Shown here one piece after another: positions 35,019 to 44,085 of a stretch of 64,000 bases of DNA. The notes beneath the pieces were generated by a model. The model saw only the letters and a list, made by a program, of their open reading frames with translations, searched no databases and was not told the origin of the DNA. The first letter of the stretch is position 1. Every line of letters starts with the position of its first letter. Source of the stretch: Lewinellaceae bacterium SD302. GTDB taxonomy: Bacteria; Bacteroidota; Bacteroidia; Chitinophagales; Saprospiraceae. The stretch spans positions 1 through 64,000 of the forward strand of contig PDLQ01000021.1 of assembly GCA_002591745.1 (NCBI GenBank), read 5' to 3'. Both the position numbers and the translations under genes were made by a program.

Positions 35019-35630
35019 ATGAGATCGCTTATCAAAAATTATGCAATGAGAATACTGCCACTCTTTCTTTTGTTGCTCGCAAGTTGTCAGGTTAATAATG
35101 TTGACCTAAAGTCCAAAAATTCCGGTGATACGATCATAATGTGGGTTGCTCATTATCAAGTTCCCTGCGTGGGCAGTGGTGCGCCGAGGTTATGCCTGCT
35201 AACTCAAGATAATAAAGAGATACAGCCGGAAGAATGGAAGTATTTCTATAGCCAAATCATTGGCTTCGATGCCTATGAAATGGGGTGGAATTATTTGCTG
35301 AGCGTAAGAAAAACGAAGCGTGTCGACGTGCCGGCTGATGCTGGGCTCTTTCGGTACGAACTGATAAAAATCGTTGATAAGCAAAAAGTAGATCGCGAAC
35401 TGGAGTTCGAATTTTCCGTGTCGGACGGAACTCCGGGTCTTCCTGCCGCCATCAGAAGAGAGCAAGACGGATCGATCACCTTGGTCGGCGAAACCGCAAT
35501 AATACTGGGTGAATCCCTTGATAACCAGGCTTTGGAATCCGCAATCAGGAATGAGCAAGAGGTTACGGGAGTTTTTACCCACGCGCCAACGCAAAACAAA
35601 CTCATACTCAAAAAGCTGAAGACGAATTAA
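35019..35630 (+). CDS. DUF4377-type lipoprotein
   Basis: Lipoprotein of 203 aa; lipobox LLASC after a hydrophobic stretch (ILPLFLLLLASC). The first half (residues about 35-125) resembles DUF4377: IIMWVAHYQVPCVG, CLLTQDN, GFDAYEMGWNYLLSVRK. The second half (EFEFSVSDGTPGLPAAIRREQDGSITL) is similar to META-like tails. ATGs at 35019 and 35046 both precede the signal peptide. It lies downstream of the LytTR direct repeats and may be the regulated target. Its function is unknown. Confidence 0.78.
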   Translation: MRSLIKNYAMRILPLFLLLLASCQVNNVDLKSKNSGDTIIMWVAHYQVPCVGSGAPRLCLLTQDNKEIQPEEWKYFYSQIIGFDAYEMGWNYLLSVRKTKRVDVPADAGLFRYELIKIVDKQKVDRELEFEFSVSDGTPGLPAAIRREQDGSITLVGETAIILGESLDNQALESAIRNEQEVTGVFTHAPTQNKLILKKLKTN

Positions 35631-35717
35631 AATTCAGTAGCACTTCACGGATAAAAATTGCTGAGTTGACTTAGCCATTTCTTCATCTGATTCACACACC
35701 TTTAAACACATATAACA

Positions 35718-37298
35718 ATGCCTGTACTGGACATTAAGCGAATTTCGGCCTTCATTTTATTGTTTTGTTTTTGTCTCACCGCGCAGCTATGGTCTCAGAA
35801 AATAACTTCTGGAGAAAATGGTGTCGCTGTAGAGCAGTTTAAACCGAATATTAAAGATCGTACGGTAAAAACTGTATACGGAACCATACCCATTATAGAG
35901 GAAGAAGGCTATTTCGACGTAGAGATCGTTGATGGTTTAGTCATTTACGAAGGAGATATCGTTTTGGGGAGGGAATCTTCCTACGATCCGGAGATCTCAA
36001 GATCTGTGGCAACAACCGTCGCGAGCAGATTTTGGTCAAACGGTGTAATGCCCTATGAAATTGAAGCCAACCACCCTCGGAAGAGCATTATTGAAAAGGC
36101 GATTGCCGAAGTCATGGATAAAACCAACTTAACTCTAGTTCCACGTAAAAGTGAAAAATCTTACCTAAAGTTCATCGATGACGACGGTTGCTGGTCATAC
36201 GTGGGTAAGCGATCAGGAAATAAAGTCAATGAAATTTCCATTGGATCCGGTTGTGGATATTTAGGAACGGTTATTCACGAAATCCTACACGCCGCCGGCA
36301 TCTACCACGAGCAGTCTTCCCCACAGCGAGACAACTATATTAAAATAAATCGTGATAATATAGAAGCTGGTAAAGAATCGAACTTTGATACCGAAGGCCG
36401 GGAAGTATCGGTCTACGATTACAACTCATTAATGCACTATGGGAAAAAGGCGTTCTCGGATAATGGTAAACCTACCATCACCTGTCTCAATTGCCCGGAA
36501 ACTTGTGGAATCGGTCAACGCGGAGGATTAAGTGACCATGATATTCTGGGCGTTAACGCGCTTTATCCTTTTAAAGTACTAGGGGTGCGGGTGCTCTCGG
36601 CGGAATTTGGTGCCGGTAGTAATTATGAAAATGTAATAGCGGCCATTAATCAACAATTGATGCAAGGAAATTCCACTTTCCTGGCAACGAAAGAAATTTT
36701 GACTGGTGGCAAAGACCCCGTAAGAGGAACGCAGAAAAAACTTGTTTTAAAGTATGTCTCGAACGGAAAAACCTACAATGAGACGATCAACGAACGTGGT
36801 GAGGTTAAGATTAAAGGAGGCATCGTCATCGAATCCGCTAAGTTCGGTACCGGCGATACTTACGTAGACGTGAAAGATGCCATCGTGGAAAGAATCTCGA
36901 TGGGAAACCGATATTTTTCCGCCACTAAAGCTAACCTGACCGGAGGCTTCGATCCGGTTCCGGGCAAAGTGAAAGAACTGAAATTGGTTTACTCTTATGA
37001 CGGTTTCCGTAAGACGAAAACGGTACGGGAAAGAGACCCCATTACCATAGAAGGCGATCTGGTCATTAAGTCGGCTAAGTTCGGTACCGGTAATCGATTC
37101 GACGACGTGAAGTCCGCCGTAGAACAAATGGTCGCTTTCGGCACCTTGACGTTCGACGTTACCAAGATGAATCTGACTTCTTGCGTCGATCCGGCCCCGG
37201 GCCAGGTTAAAACTTTGAAGTTATCCTATACGACAAAGGGGCAAAATAAAAACGTCGAAATCAGCGAACGCGGCCGCTGTACCATTAGCGTCGATTAA
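35718..37298 (+). CDS. Astacin-family (M12A) metalloprotease with three C-terminal repeats
   Basis: Secreted zinc endopeptidase of 526 aa. A signal peptide (ISAFILLFCFCLTAQLWS) and a propeptide-like region to about residue 95 precede the astacin catalytic domain (about 100-285). That domain has HEILHAAGIYHEQ (HEILH at 187-191; the full HExxHxxGxxHE) and the Met-turn YNSLMHYG. The C-terminal about 240 residues are three tandem repeats of about 80 aa, each starting with a version of SAEFG.G...YENV or SAKFGTG..., similar to DUF3395. There is no T9SS domain, so export may be by Sec only. A terminator follows. Confidence 0.9.
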   Translation: MPVLDIKRISAFILLFCFCLTAQLWSQKITSGENGVAVEQFKPNIKDRTVKTVYGTIPIIEEEGYFDVEIVDGLVIYEGDIVLGRESSYDPEISRSVATTVASRFWSNGVMPYEIEANHPRKSIIEKAIAEVMDKTNLTLVPRKSEKSYLKFIDDDGCWSYVGKRSGNKVNEISIGSGCGYLGTVIHEILHAAGIYHEQSSPQRDNYIKINRDNIEAGKESNFDTEGREVSVYDYNSLMHYGKKAFSDNGKPTITCLNCPETCGIGQRGGLSDHDILGVNALYPFKVLGVRVLSAEFGAGSNYENVIAAINQQLMQGNSTFLATKEILTGGKDPVRGTQKKLVLKYVSNGKTYNETINERGEVKIKGGIVIESAKFGTGDTYVDVKDAIVERISMGNRYFSATKANLTGGFDPVPGKVKELKLVYSYDGFRKTKTVRERDPITIEGDLVIKSAKFGTGNRFDDVKSAVEQMVAFGTLTFDVTKMNLTSCVDPAPGQVKTLKLSYTTKGQNKNVEISERGRCTISVD

Positions 37299-37308
37299 TT
37301 CTTAATCT

Positions 37309-37357
37309 GGAGATGGGGCGTAAAATCAACAGCAGTTTTTAGCCCCCTCCATTTTTT
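37309..37357 (+). terminator. Rho-independent terminator after astacin gene
   Basis: The stem GGAGATGGGGC (37309-37319)/GCCCCCTCC (37342-37350) is followed by ATTTTTT. Confidence 0.7.
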
Positions 37358-37379
37358 AAAACAAATATTCTTCATCAAT

Positions 37380-37409
37380 CAGCCTTGCAAAAACCAAGCA
37401 GCAAGGCTG
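37380..37409. promoter_or_regulatory. Inverted repeat just before T9SS gene
   Basis: CAGCCTTGC (37380-37388) and GCAAGGCTG (37401-37409) are a perfect 9-bp inverted repeat with 12-nt spacer, 16 bp before the ATG at 37426. It could be an operator or a 5' UTR hairpin. Confidence 0.45.
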
Positions 37410-37425
37410 TAAAACAACACTTATT

Positions 37426-39444
37426 ATGAAAAAGCTATACTTTATTCTTTTACTCCTTACCTGGGGAAGTTTGGCCGTGCTAAATGCGCAGCTGGAGACC
37501 GTGGCGGAAAACCTTGGAGAAATCCGAAGGGTTGCTTTAGATGGTGATGATTTGTACTATTCACGTACTACTGCCAATGGAGGAGGAATGAATGTGATTG
37601 ATGTAAGTGAAAATATGCCGTCTCCCGAAGGGGTTATATCGTCGGGTAGTATCTGGAATATGCAGATAGTCGGTGATTTACTTTATTTTTTAGATAACAG
37701 TGTTAATGAACTTAGGCGTTTGGACCTTTCGGACCCAATGGCTACTCCAGAAACTGTTACTACAGGTTATTCAAATGCTAGACCATTAGTAATAGTCGAC
37801 AATACAGTATACGTTGCAGATCAGGGGGCAAATGCGTTGTACCGAGTAGATTTATCTCAGGCCTCGCCTACCAATGAGTTTGTGACTAATTTGCCGATCG
37901 GGAACTACAACTTTATGACGGAAAAAGATAATAATTTATATATTTCTCAATTCGCACTTGGTCAAGTTTTGGTTGTTGATTTAAATCAACCAACCCCTGT
38001 TGTTTCAACGCTTTTAACGGGATTTACTGAGCCCGTTGGCTTGGCGATCAGCGGAAATTTTCTTTACATTGGTGATAAATTTTCCGTTAACCGGGTTGAT
38101 CTAAACGATCCTGATCTAACGATCATGCCATTTATTACTTCGGGGCTGCTAGATACTAGAGGAGTGGCCCTTAATGGGAGTACGATGTATATGGCTCAAA
38201 ATGGAGAAGGGGGGAAAGTTTTTCGCTTTTTCATCTCCAACCCCACCTTCTCCACCCAACCCAACGTCTGTATCAACACCAGCCCCAATAACCTGGGCGG
38301 CGCTTCCCCGATCGGCGGCGTCTACGCCGGCCCGGGCGTTACCGATAATGGCGACGGAACTACCTATACTTTCGATCCCGTAGCGGCCGGCGGTATCGGC
38401 TCCTACGACATCACTTACACTTTGAATGACGTAACTGCCAACGCCGAAATCACCGTAGTCGAAGCCCCCACCGTGGCCTTTGATCTCGGCGGACTGAGCT
38501 ATGACATCAATGACGGCACCCAAACCGGCCTCGGCGGCGGCACCCCCACCGGCGGTGTCTACAGCGGTATGGGCGTAACCGACGACGGCAACGGAATGAC
38601 CTTCACCTTCGACCCGATGGCTGCCGGTGCCGGTGAGATCGAAGTCACCTATACCTTTACTGATGACAATGGCTGTGGTGGACCGGTGATGAATATGATC
38701 AGCGTTACCGTTGCTGTAGCTAATAATGCCTGTGATGGTGCCGTTGACCTCAATGACCTCTTTGGCCAGCCTGTTGGTGAAGCTCAGACTTCGGCGCTGT
38801 TTAATAACAACGATGCGACTTCCGACCCTAGTGATCCGACTACAGGCCTAGAATGTTTCGGTGAACCTAATAGTGGCGGTGGCCCTCTGTTGAACCGGAC
38901 CCTGTGGTTTACCTTTATCGGTGACGGTAATACCTACAATATTACCACGGTTGAATGTAACGCCACGGACTATATCGATTTCGGTGATACTCAAATTGCG
39001 ATTTACAGCGGCGAATGCAATGATGTCACTCCCGTAATCTGCGCCGAGGACGAAGATCTTAATAACAGTATGTTAAATGCCTTGGTAGCTGATTTTACTA
39101 CCGAAGTGGGCGTTACCTACAGAATGCTGGTAGATGGATTTGGGGCCAACTTTCCTACTGATGGCGAATTCTGCATCGAAGTAACCCGCAACACCGATGT
39201 AGCCATCACCGATCTCCAGGACCTAGGCACCTCCCTCTACCCCAACCCCACCAAAGGCATCCTCTACTTCCAGGGCGAAACCCCGGTCCGGGTGGAACTG
39301 ATGGACCTCACCGGTCGCAAGGTGCTGGTCAGCGAAACGGCGACCAATCGCTTGGATATTAGCGAACTGCCCGCCGGTATGTACACCTTAGTAGCACAGC
39401 TGCGCGATGGGCAATTGGGCGTTTCCAAGGTGATGAAGAATTAA
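37426..39444 (+). CDS. T9SS-exported propeller protein with inserted Ig-like domains
   Basis: Protein of 672 aa. The signal peptide (KLYFILLLLTWGSLAVLNA) is followed by a propeller-like N-terminal half, paralogous to the proteins at 29534 and 52800. Two Ig-like/GEVED-like repeats follow (about 270-430; GGVYAGPGVTDNGDG and GGVYSGMGVTDDGNG). Next comes the domain shared with 29534 (RTLWFTFIGDGNTYNITT) and a T9SS sorting domain (SLYPNPTKGILYFQG). The coding sequence switches from A+T-rich to G+C-rich at about 38215, where the propeller ends and the Ig-like part begins. Confidence 0.88.
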   Translation: MKKLYFILLLLTWGSLAVLNAQLETVAENLGEIRRVALDGDDLYYSRTTANGGGMNVIDVSENMPSPEGVISSGSIWNMQIVGDLLYFLDNSVNELRRLDLSDPMATPETVTTGYSNARPLVIVDNTVYVADQGANALYRVDLSQASPTNEFVTNLPIGNYNFMTEKDNNLYISQFALGQVLVVDLNQPTPVVSTLLTGFTEPVGLAISGNFLYIGDKFSVNRVDLNDPDLTIMPFITSGLLDTRGVALNGSTMYMAQNGEGGKVFRFFISNPTFSTQPNVCINTSPNNLGGASPIGGVYAGPGVTDNGDGTTYTFDPVAAGGIGSYDITYTLNDVTANAEITVVEAPTVAFDLGGLSYDINDGTQTGLGGGTPTGGVYSGMGVTDDGNGMTFTFDPMAAGAGEIEVTYTFTDDNGCGGPVMNMISVTVAVANNACDGAVDLNDLFGQPVGEAQTSALFNNNDATSDPSDPTTGLECFGEPNSGGGPLLNRTLWFTFIGDGNTYNITTVECNATDYIDFGDTQIAIYSGECNDVTPVICAEDEDLNNSMLNALVADFTTEVGVTYRMLVDGFGANFPTDGEFCIEVTRNTDVAITDLQDLGTSLYPNPTKGILYFQGETPVRVELMDLTGRKVLVSETATNRLDISELPAGMYTLVAQLRDGQLGVSKVMKN

Positions 39445-39486
39445 TTTACGGAGGTTTTTAATTGAAGAAAGATGGCCTCGGTTTCC

Positions 39487-39775
39487 TTTTGGAGCCGGGG
39501 TCGTTTTGGTTGATAAGTTTGATTATTTCATGCAGACGGCTCGGAAGAGCAGAGGAAAAGTTTCATCTCCGTCAGGCCGGGCCGACGGGCCCTGCATATT
39601 ATGTTGATAATCCGTTGAAATCCGTCCGATTCGCATAATCCCCGGCCTATTCACGTCAGAGCGGGAAATCCGCGGCGATCTGCGAAGATCCGCGTCCCAA
39701 ATACCAGAGCGACCGGGAGGTCGCTAGCCGATCAAACCCGCGTCCCAAAAATCACCCTTATCTTCGCCCGTCACC
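39487..39775 (+). repeat. 289-bp tandem repeat, copy 1
   Basis: Direct repeat adjoining copy 2 at a 289-bp offset, from TTTTGGAGC to ATCTTC. It contains palindromic cores such as GGGCCGACGGGCCC and GCGACCGGGAGGTCGC. It follows the terminator-like end of the T9SS gene. Confidence 0.85.
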
Positions 39776-40065
39776 TTTTGGAGCAGGGGCCGTTTTGATT
39801 GATAAGTTTGATAATTTCATGCAGACGGCGCGGAAGAGCAGAGGAAAGGTTTTATCTCCGTCAGGCCGGGCCGACGGGCCCTGCATTTTATGTGGATAAT
39901 CCGTTGAAATCCGTCCGATCCGCATTATCCCCGGCCTATTCACGTCAGAGCGGGAAATCCGTGGCGATCTGCGAAGATCCGCGTCCCAAAAACCAGAGCG
40001 ACCGGGAGGTCGCTAGCCGATTAAACCCGCGTCCCAAAAATCAACGCTATCTTCACCCATTACCA
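39776..40065 (+). repeat. 289-bp tandem repeat, copy 2
   Basis: Second copy, about 90-95% identical by eye, ending at the base before the ATG of the deformylase gene, so it forms that gene's whole 5' region. A long open frame runs through it but only reflects the repeat. Confidence 0.85.
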
Positions 40066-40695
40066 ATGCCCGTCGCCGTGAAAGCTGCCTGTCAATTTAT
40101 ATTCCTGTCGCTCTTTGTCTTCCTCACCGCTTGCTCCCCCAATAGCCCCGCCGGTTTCAACGCCGTCCAGCAAGTGATGATTCAAAATGGCGACGCCGCC
40201 ACCCCGATGCGGGTTTTCAAGATCACCAGCACGTCCGATTCTCTCTTGCTGCGCACCAACAGCGAAAGGGTAGATGTAAAGTCCGACGACCCGCTATTGC
40301 CACTCTTCGTGGATCGCCTCTACGCTACGGTGCGCGACAGCCTTTCCCTGGGCGTGGGCATCGCCGCTCCCCAGGTGGGTATTTTGAAACGCATCATCTG
40401 GGTGCAGCGTTTTGATAAGAAGGAGCTTCCCTTCGAGGTCTATTTCAATCCCGAGATCGTGGAGTACAGTGAGGAAAAGCGGGAAGGCCGCGAGGGTTGT
40501 CTTTCCATTCCCAACCGCGCCGAAAACTGTCTCCGCTCCCGCTGGATCGTCATTGAATACGATAAAATGGACGGCAGCCATCACCGGGAACGGATCGAAG
40601 ATTTTACGGCGGTGATCTTCCAGCACGAGATCGACCACCTGAACGGCATCCTTTACCTGGATCATTTGGCGGAGCACGCCGGAGTTAGGCCTTAA
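40066..40695 (+). CDS. Lipoprotein peptide deformylase
   Basis: Protein of 209 aa with an N-terminal lipoprotein signal (FIFLSLFVFLTAC) fused to a complete peptide deformylase domain. All three catalytic motifs are intact: GVGIAAPQ from residue 96, EGCLS at 143-147 and HEIDH at 187-191 (metal ligands Cys and two His, catalytic Glu). Canonical PDF is cytoplasmic and removes formyl groups from nascent chains, so the export signal is odd. I chose ATG 40066; the frame extends upstream only through the repeat. It may deformylate exported peptides or act on another amide. Confidence 0.88.
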   Translation: MPVAVKAACQFIFLSLFVFLTACSPNSPAGFNAVQQVMIQNGDAATPMRVFKITSTSDSLLLRTNSERVDVKSDDPLLPLFVDRLYATVRDSLSLGVGIAAPQVGILKRIIWVQRFDKKELPFEVYFNPEIVEYSEEKREGREGCLSIPNRAENCLRSRWIVIEYDKMDGSHHRERIEDFTAVIFQHEIDHLNGILYLDHLAEHAGVRP

Positions 40696-40883
40696 TGGGT
40701 GATTTCCATGTATTAGTCATGACGCACTGGGTCGAGGACCTCCGGTCCGAGGTACTCGCCAGAGCGGTCACATCCGACTGCGTCAGGCTGGATAAACTCA
40801 ACGTGACACTCGGACCGTCCCGATAAAAATCGGGATCGACCTATTGTTCCTGAAGCAGTAAATTGCGTCTATAATCAATTGAA

Positions 40884-41711
40884 ATGCTCTTTCGCCTGCT
40901 GCGCCGCAGTCTGCTCTTTGCTGTATTGACCATCACCAGCCAGGTCGGCGGGCTGGTCTACTTAATCTACTATCCGCTGGGTAGACGGATTGCCGGGAAA
41001 GTGAAAAATGCCTGGCTTAGCCGACTGACGCGCCTGGCCATTTTTTCCGGCTTGATGCTACTGACCAGCCTGGTGATCGTGCCACCGCTAGCGAGACAAT
41101 TTGGTCGGGTGCCATTACCCTTATCTGCAAATTCTGAGCATCCGCTGCGGCCCGGTAGCTGGTTCTTCGTGGTAGCCAACCGGCATTACGTTAAATCACC
41201 ACTAGCTGACCTGCTGAAAGAAACGGCTAATCAGCTGGCTCTAAAATATTCAGGTGCGGAACTGCTATACCTGGATGCGGGCTTTCCCTTTTTTACGGGC
41301 TTTCCACTCCTGCCCCACCTCAGTCATGACGATGGTGAAAAGGCCGATCTTGCCTTCGTCTACCGGAAGGGCGACTCGCCTCAGTGGCAAACCAGCCTTG
41401 CTACTTTGCTAGGATACGGCTTCTATACCGGACCCCGCGGTGAAGAATTCGATATGCCCGAACGCTGCGCTAGTCAAGGCTATTGGCAATACGACCTCTT
41501 GGGAAAAATGGCTTTCAAACACCCGGATTATACCTTCGACGAGGCCGCTAACACTTACCTAATCAGAACCTTGGTGCGTGACAAGCGGGTAAGAAAAGTT
41601 TTTATCGAGCCTCATTTAAAAACGCGGCTTGGATTGAGTGAACGGGCCAAAGTCCGCTTTCACGGTTGCCGGGCGGTGCGCCATGATGATCATATCCACG
41701 TGGAATTGTAA
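40884..41711 (+). CDS. Membrane protein with LAS-type metallopeptidase motifs
   Basis: Protein of 275 aa. Two hydrophobic segments occur near the N-terminus (LLFAVLTITSQVGGLVYLIYY and LAIFSGLMLLTSLVIVPPL). The soluble C-terminal domain has His148-x6-Asp155 (SHDDGEKAD) and His270-x-His272 (DDHIHVE), the zinc-ligand pattern of LAS peptidases (MepA, VanY, hedgehog). A NRHYVKSPLADLL segment precedes them. I infer a membrane-anchored murein endopeptidase or carboxypeptidase, but overall similarity to a named family is not clear. Confidence 0.7.
   Translation: MLFRLLRRSLLFAVLTITSQVGGLVYLIYYPLGRRIAGKVKNAWLSRLTRLAIFSGLMLLTSLVIVPPLARQFGRVPLPLSANSEHPLRPGSWFFVVANRHYVKSPLADLLKETANQLALKYSGAELLYLDAGFPFFTGFPLLPHLSHDDGEKADLAFVYRKGDSPQWQTSLATLLGYGFYTGPRGEEFDMPERCASQGYWQYDLLGKMAFKHPDYTFDEAANTYLIRTLVRDKRVRKVFIEPHLKTRLGLSERAKVRFHGCRAVRHDDHIHVEL
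41399..41408 (-). repeat. CAAAGTAGCA dispersed motif, copy 10
   Basis: Context CCTAGCAAAGTAGCAAGG, inside the LAS-like gene (read LATLLG). Confidence 0.8.
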
Positions 41712-41721
41712 AGGGTGACTT

Positions 41722-41731
41722 CAAAGTAGCA
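41722..41731 (+). repeat. CAAAGTAGCA dispersed motif, copy 11
   Basis: Context GACTTCAAAGTAGCAAAG, 11 bp after the LAS-like gene stop. Confidence 0.8.
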
Positions 41732-41987
41732 AAGTTTTTTGTCAGTTATTGCATGACAATCAACAGAGAGAAAATAGCCACGTTGAGCTGAAAACTCTAT
41801 TCCGTTTAACTACCAGGAAGTAGGGACCGATCGTCTTTAATTAAGACTGAGTCTAGTCCGAAGCCGGCCGCATTCCGGCGGCACGACAACAACAATTTTG
41901 CTACCGCAAATTATCACCTAAACGCAGGGAGTCGCTGAAAAGCCAGTTCCTTAGTATCTTTCGCACCCAGGTTATAACCGATTTGCA

Positions 41988-43997
41988 ATGAGACACTTAC
42001 CCTTATACTTTCTGCTGCTGCTAACCAGCGGTACACTCCTGACGCAGGTAGACCCCGGAATCATCGAATGGAATTACGTTCCCTTGAATGAAGTAAATGG
42101 CGGCTGCATCAGTTTTACGGATTGCGATAATAGTTTGATCTGCTATGCCGTAACCTACACACCCACCGTTACGGCTAACCTGGTGGATTACAACTTCTCC
42201 TTTTCCGGAGACTGCGACGCCACGGGCATCAACGTGCCGGTCAATGCTTCCTGCGTGCTGTTCGATAACAGCTTCGTGAATGACTTTTGCGTCGCCAGCG
42301 GAATTTTTCAGATCGGCTCTTTTGCCAACGCCGGCCCACCCATTGCCCTTACGGAGAATACGCCGATCGTGTTGCACCAGATATGCTTCGACCTTAGCGT
42401 GTCTGGCCCGCTGGACGTGATTACCAGTCCACTGGTACCCGTTCCCCATACCGTGAACATCACCTTGCCCAATGGTACCAATACAACCGATCACCCGACT
42501 TTTGCCGGGGAGACTGCCACCGTAGATGCCTGTGTTGAGGTACCTGATTGCAGTATGTCGGACATCTGCTCGGTCAGCTTTGCTACGAACGGACCATTAA
42601 CGTTCCCCGTCAATAACCAAGGAGCCATAAACGACGGGTTTTCCGAGGGCAATTCCCAGGCGGTGTCCTTCAACTTCGATGTTTACAACGAAATTTTCGG
42701 CGACTGTACCCAGCCCGGTGGAGAGGATGATATCACCATCACGACCGAATTGATTACGACTTACGACGTTAACGGCAATGCTTTTCTCAATGAATTGGCT
42801 GGTACTGACCACCGCATCATTCAGAATTTAAACGGACTGAACGGACTGTTGCCCTTTAACATTAACCAGGCCAGTAGCTCCAGCGCCGGTGACGTACGGG
42901 GCTACCGCATCCGGGTGGATTTCGCCGACCACATTGGCGTCCGCGCCGAGCAACTGACCGTGAACCTGGGGAGTGTCAACTCGGGAGACGATGTCTTCGA
43001 GTCGGCCGTGCTTCGCTTCCTGAACAATGCCCGCGAACCTTATTCGGAGATCGATTACCTGGGCTACTTCAACGGACCCAACGACTTGAGCGGAAATTGC
43101 CTGACTACTTTACCCGAAAATTCCTATACCGTAGCCGGTGCGGGAGCCATTGTATTCAATAATTCGAACAGTGTTGATCTGACCGACCCGTGTGACCCGG
43201 TACCGGGCGTGGATAATCCGCCGGTTAACCCTTCGGTCAATGCCGCCACCAACGCTTCCCTCGCCCCGGTCAGTGTAGTTCGGGGTTTCGTCCTGGAGGT
43301 GTACGGTGAAGACGTAGCTGCCCCGGCTTTCCTGGACGACGGCAGCGGAAGCGGCCCGGATGACGGTCAGGTTGCGAATGCCCAGACTGCTTCTATGGCC
43401 CTGGCTTCCAGCGATCTTTTTGGCTACACCATCGACGGATGTGTTTTCGAGTTGATCCCTTTGCCGGTTACCTGGCTGGGATTTAATGCCACAAAAATCG
43501 ATCAGGGAGTCCAGTTGAGGTGGCAAATTACGGAGGAAGTGAATCATGATCGCTACTCGGTAGAATGGAGCCGTGACGGCCGTAGCTACCAGACCATTGC
43601 CAACGTTTACAACGATTTACCGAATTCTTCCCCGGAGGAGCAGCGTTACGCATTTACCCATCAGCAACCGGAAAAAGGCACGAATTACTACCGCATCAGG
43701 CAACACGACGTGGACGGAACAACTTCGCTTTCGGTGGTGCGACGGGTTGATTTTAGCGTTGATGGGCAAGACCTGGTGTTATTTCCCAATCCTGCCAGTG
43801 GCCCACTCACGCTTCTTTTAGGAGACGTACTACTGCAAGAGGAAAAGTTGGAGATTTATTCTTCCGCGGGCTTTATAGTTCGGTCTGTTTTTTTAGAGTA
43901 CGGGACTGAAAAGGTAACACTGGACATTACTGGTTTACAGCCCGGGCTTTACTTTATTCGAGTCGGACAAGAAACGGTACGGTTCTTGAAAACATAG
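41988..43997 (+). CDS. T9SS-exported protein of unknown function
   Basis: Protein of 669 aa with signal peptide (LPLYFLLLLTSGTLLTQ). Two Cys-containing beta-rich modules (CISFTDCDNSLICYAVTYTP and CSVSFATNGPLTFPV) follow. An FN3-like segment has WLGFNATKIDQGVQLRWQITEE and NYYRIRQHDVDG, typical just before T9SS tails. The C-terminal sorting domain (LVLFPNPASGPLTLLLG to LQPGLYFIRVG) closes it. It is probably surface-attached or secreted. The modules are not assigned to a family. Confidence 0.85.
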   Translation: MRHLPLYFLLLLTSGTLLTQVDPGIIEWNYVPLNEVNGGCISFTDCDNSLICYAVTYTPTVTANLVDYNFSFSGDCDATGINVPVNASCVLFDNSFVNDFCVASGIFQIGSFANAGPPIALTENTPIVLHQICFDLSVSGPLDVITSPLVPVPHTVNITLPNGTNTTDHPTFAGETATVDACVEVPDCSMSDICSVSFATNGPLTFPVNNQGAINDGFSEGNSQAVSFNFDVYNEIFGDCTQPGGEDDITITTELITTYDVNGNAFLNELAGTDHRIIQNLNGLNGLLPFNINQASSSSAGDVRGYRIRVDFADHIGVRAEQLTVNLGSVNSGDDVFESAVLRFLNNAREPYSEIDYLGYFNGPNDLSGNCLTTLPENSYTVAGAGAIVFNNSNSVDLTDPCDPVPGVDNPPVNPSVNAATNASLAPVSVVRGFVLEVYGEDVAAPAFLDDGSGSGPDDGQVANAQTASMALASSDLFGYTIDGCVFELIPLPVTWLGFNATKIDQGVQLRWQITEEVNHDRYSVEWSRDGRSYQTIANVYNDLPNSSPEEQRYAFTHQQPEKGTNYYRIRQHDVDGTTSLSVVRRVDFSVDGQDLVLFPNPASGPLTLLLGDVLLQEEKLEIYSSAGFIVRSVFLEYGTEKVTLDITGLQPGLYFIRVGQETVRFLKT

Positions 43998-44085
43998 CCT
44001 TGGCAGGTCACTAAGCTTCTAAAAATTGCTGAGTGATCTCGGCCAGGGAGTTGACTCACTATCTGAACAGGCATATTTCTAATGG

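Noticed and set aside
39799-40065. N-terminal extension of the deformylase frame
   Set aside because: It consists of the tandem repeat sequence; the lipoprotein signal begins at the ATG at 40066.
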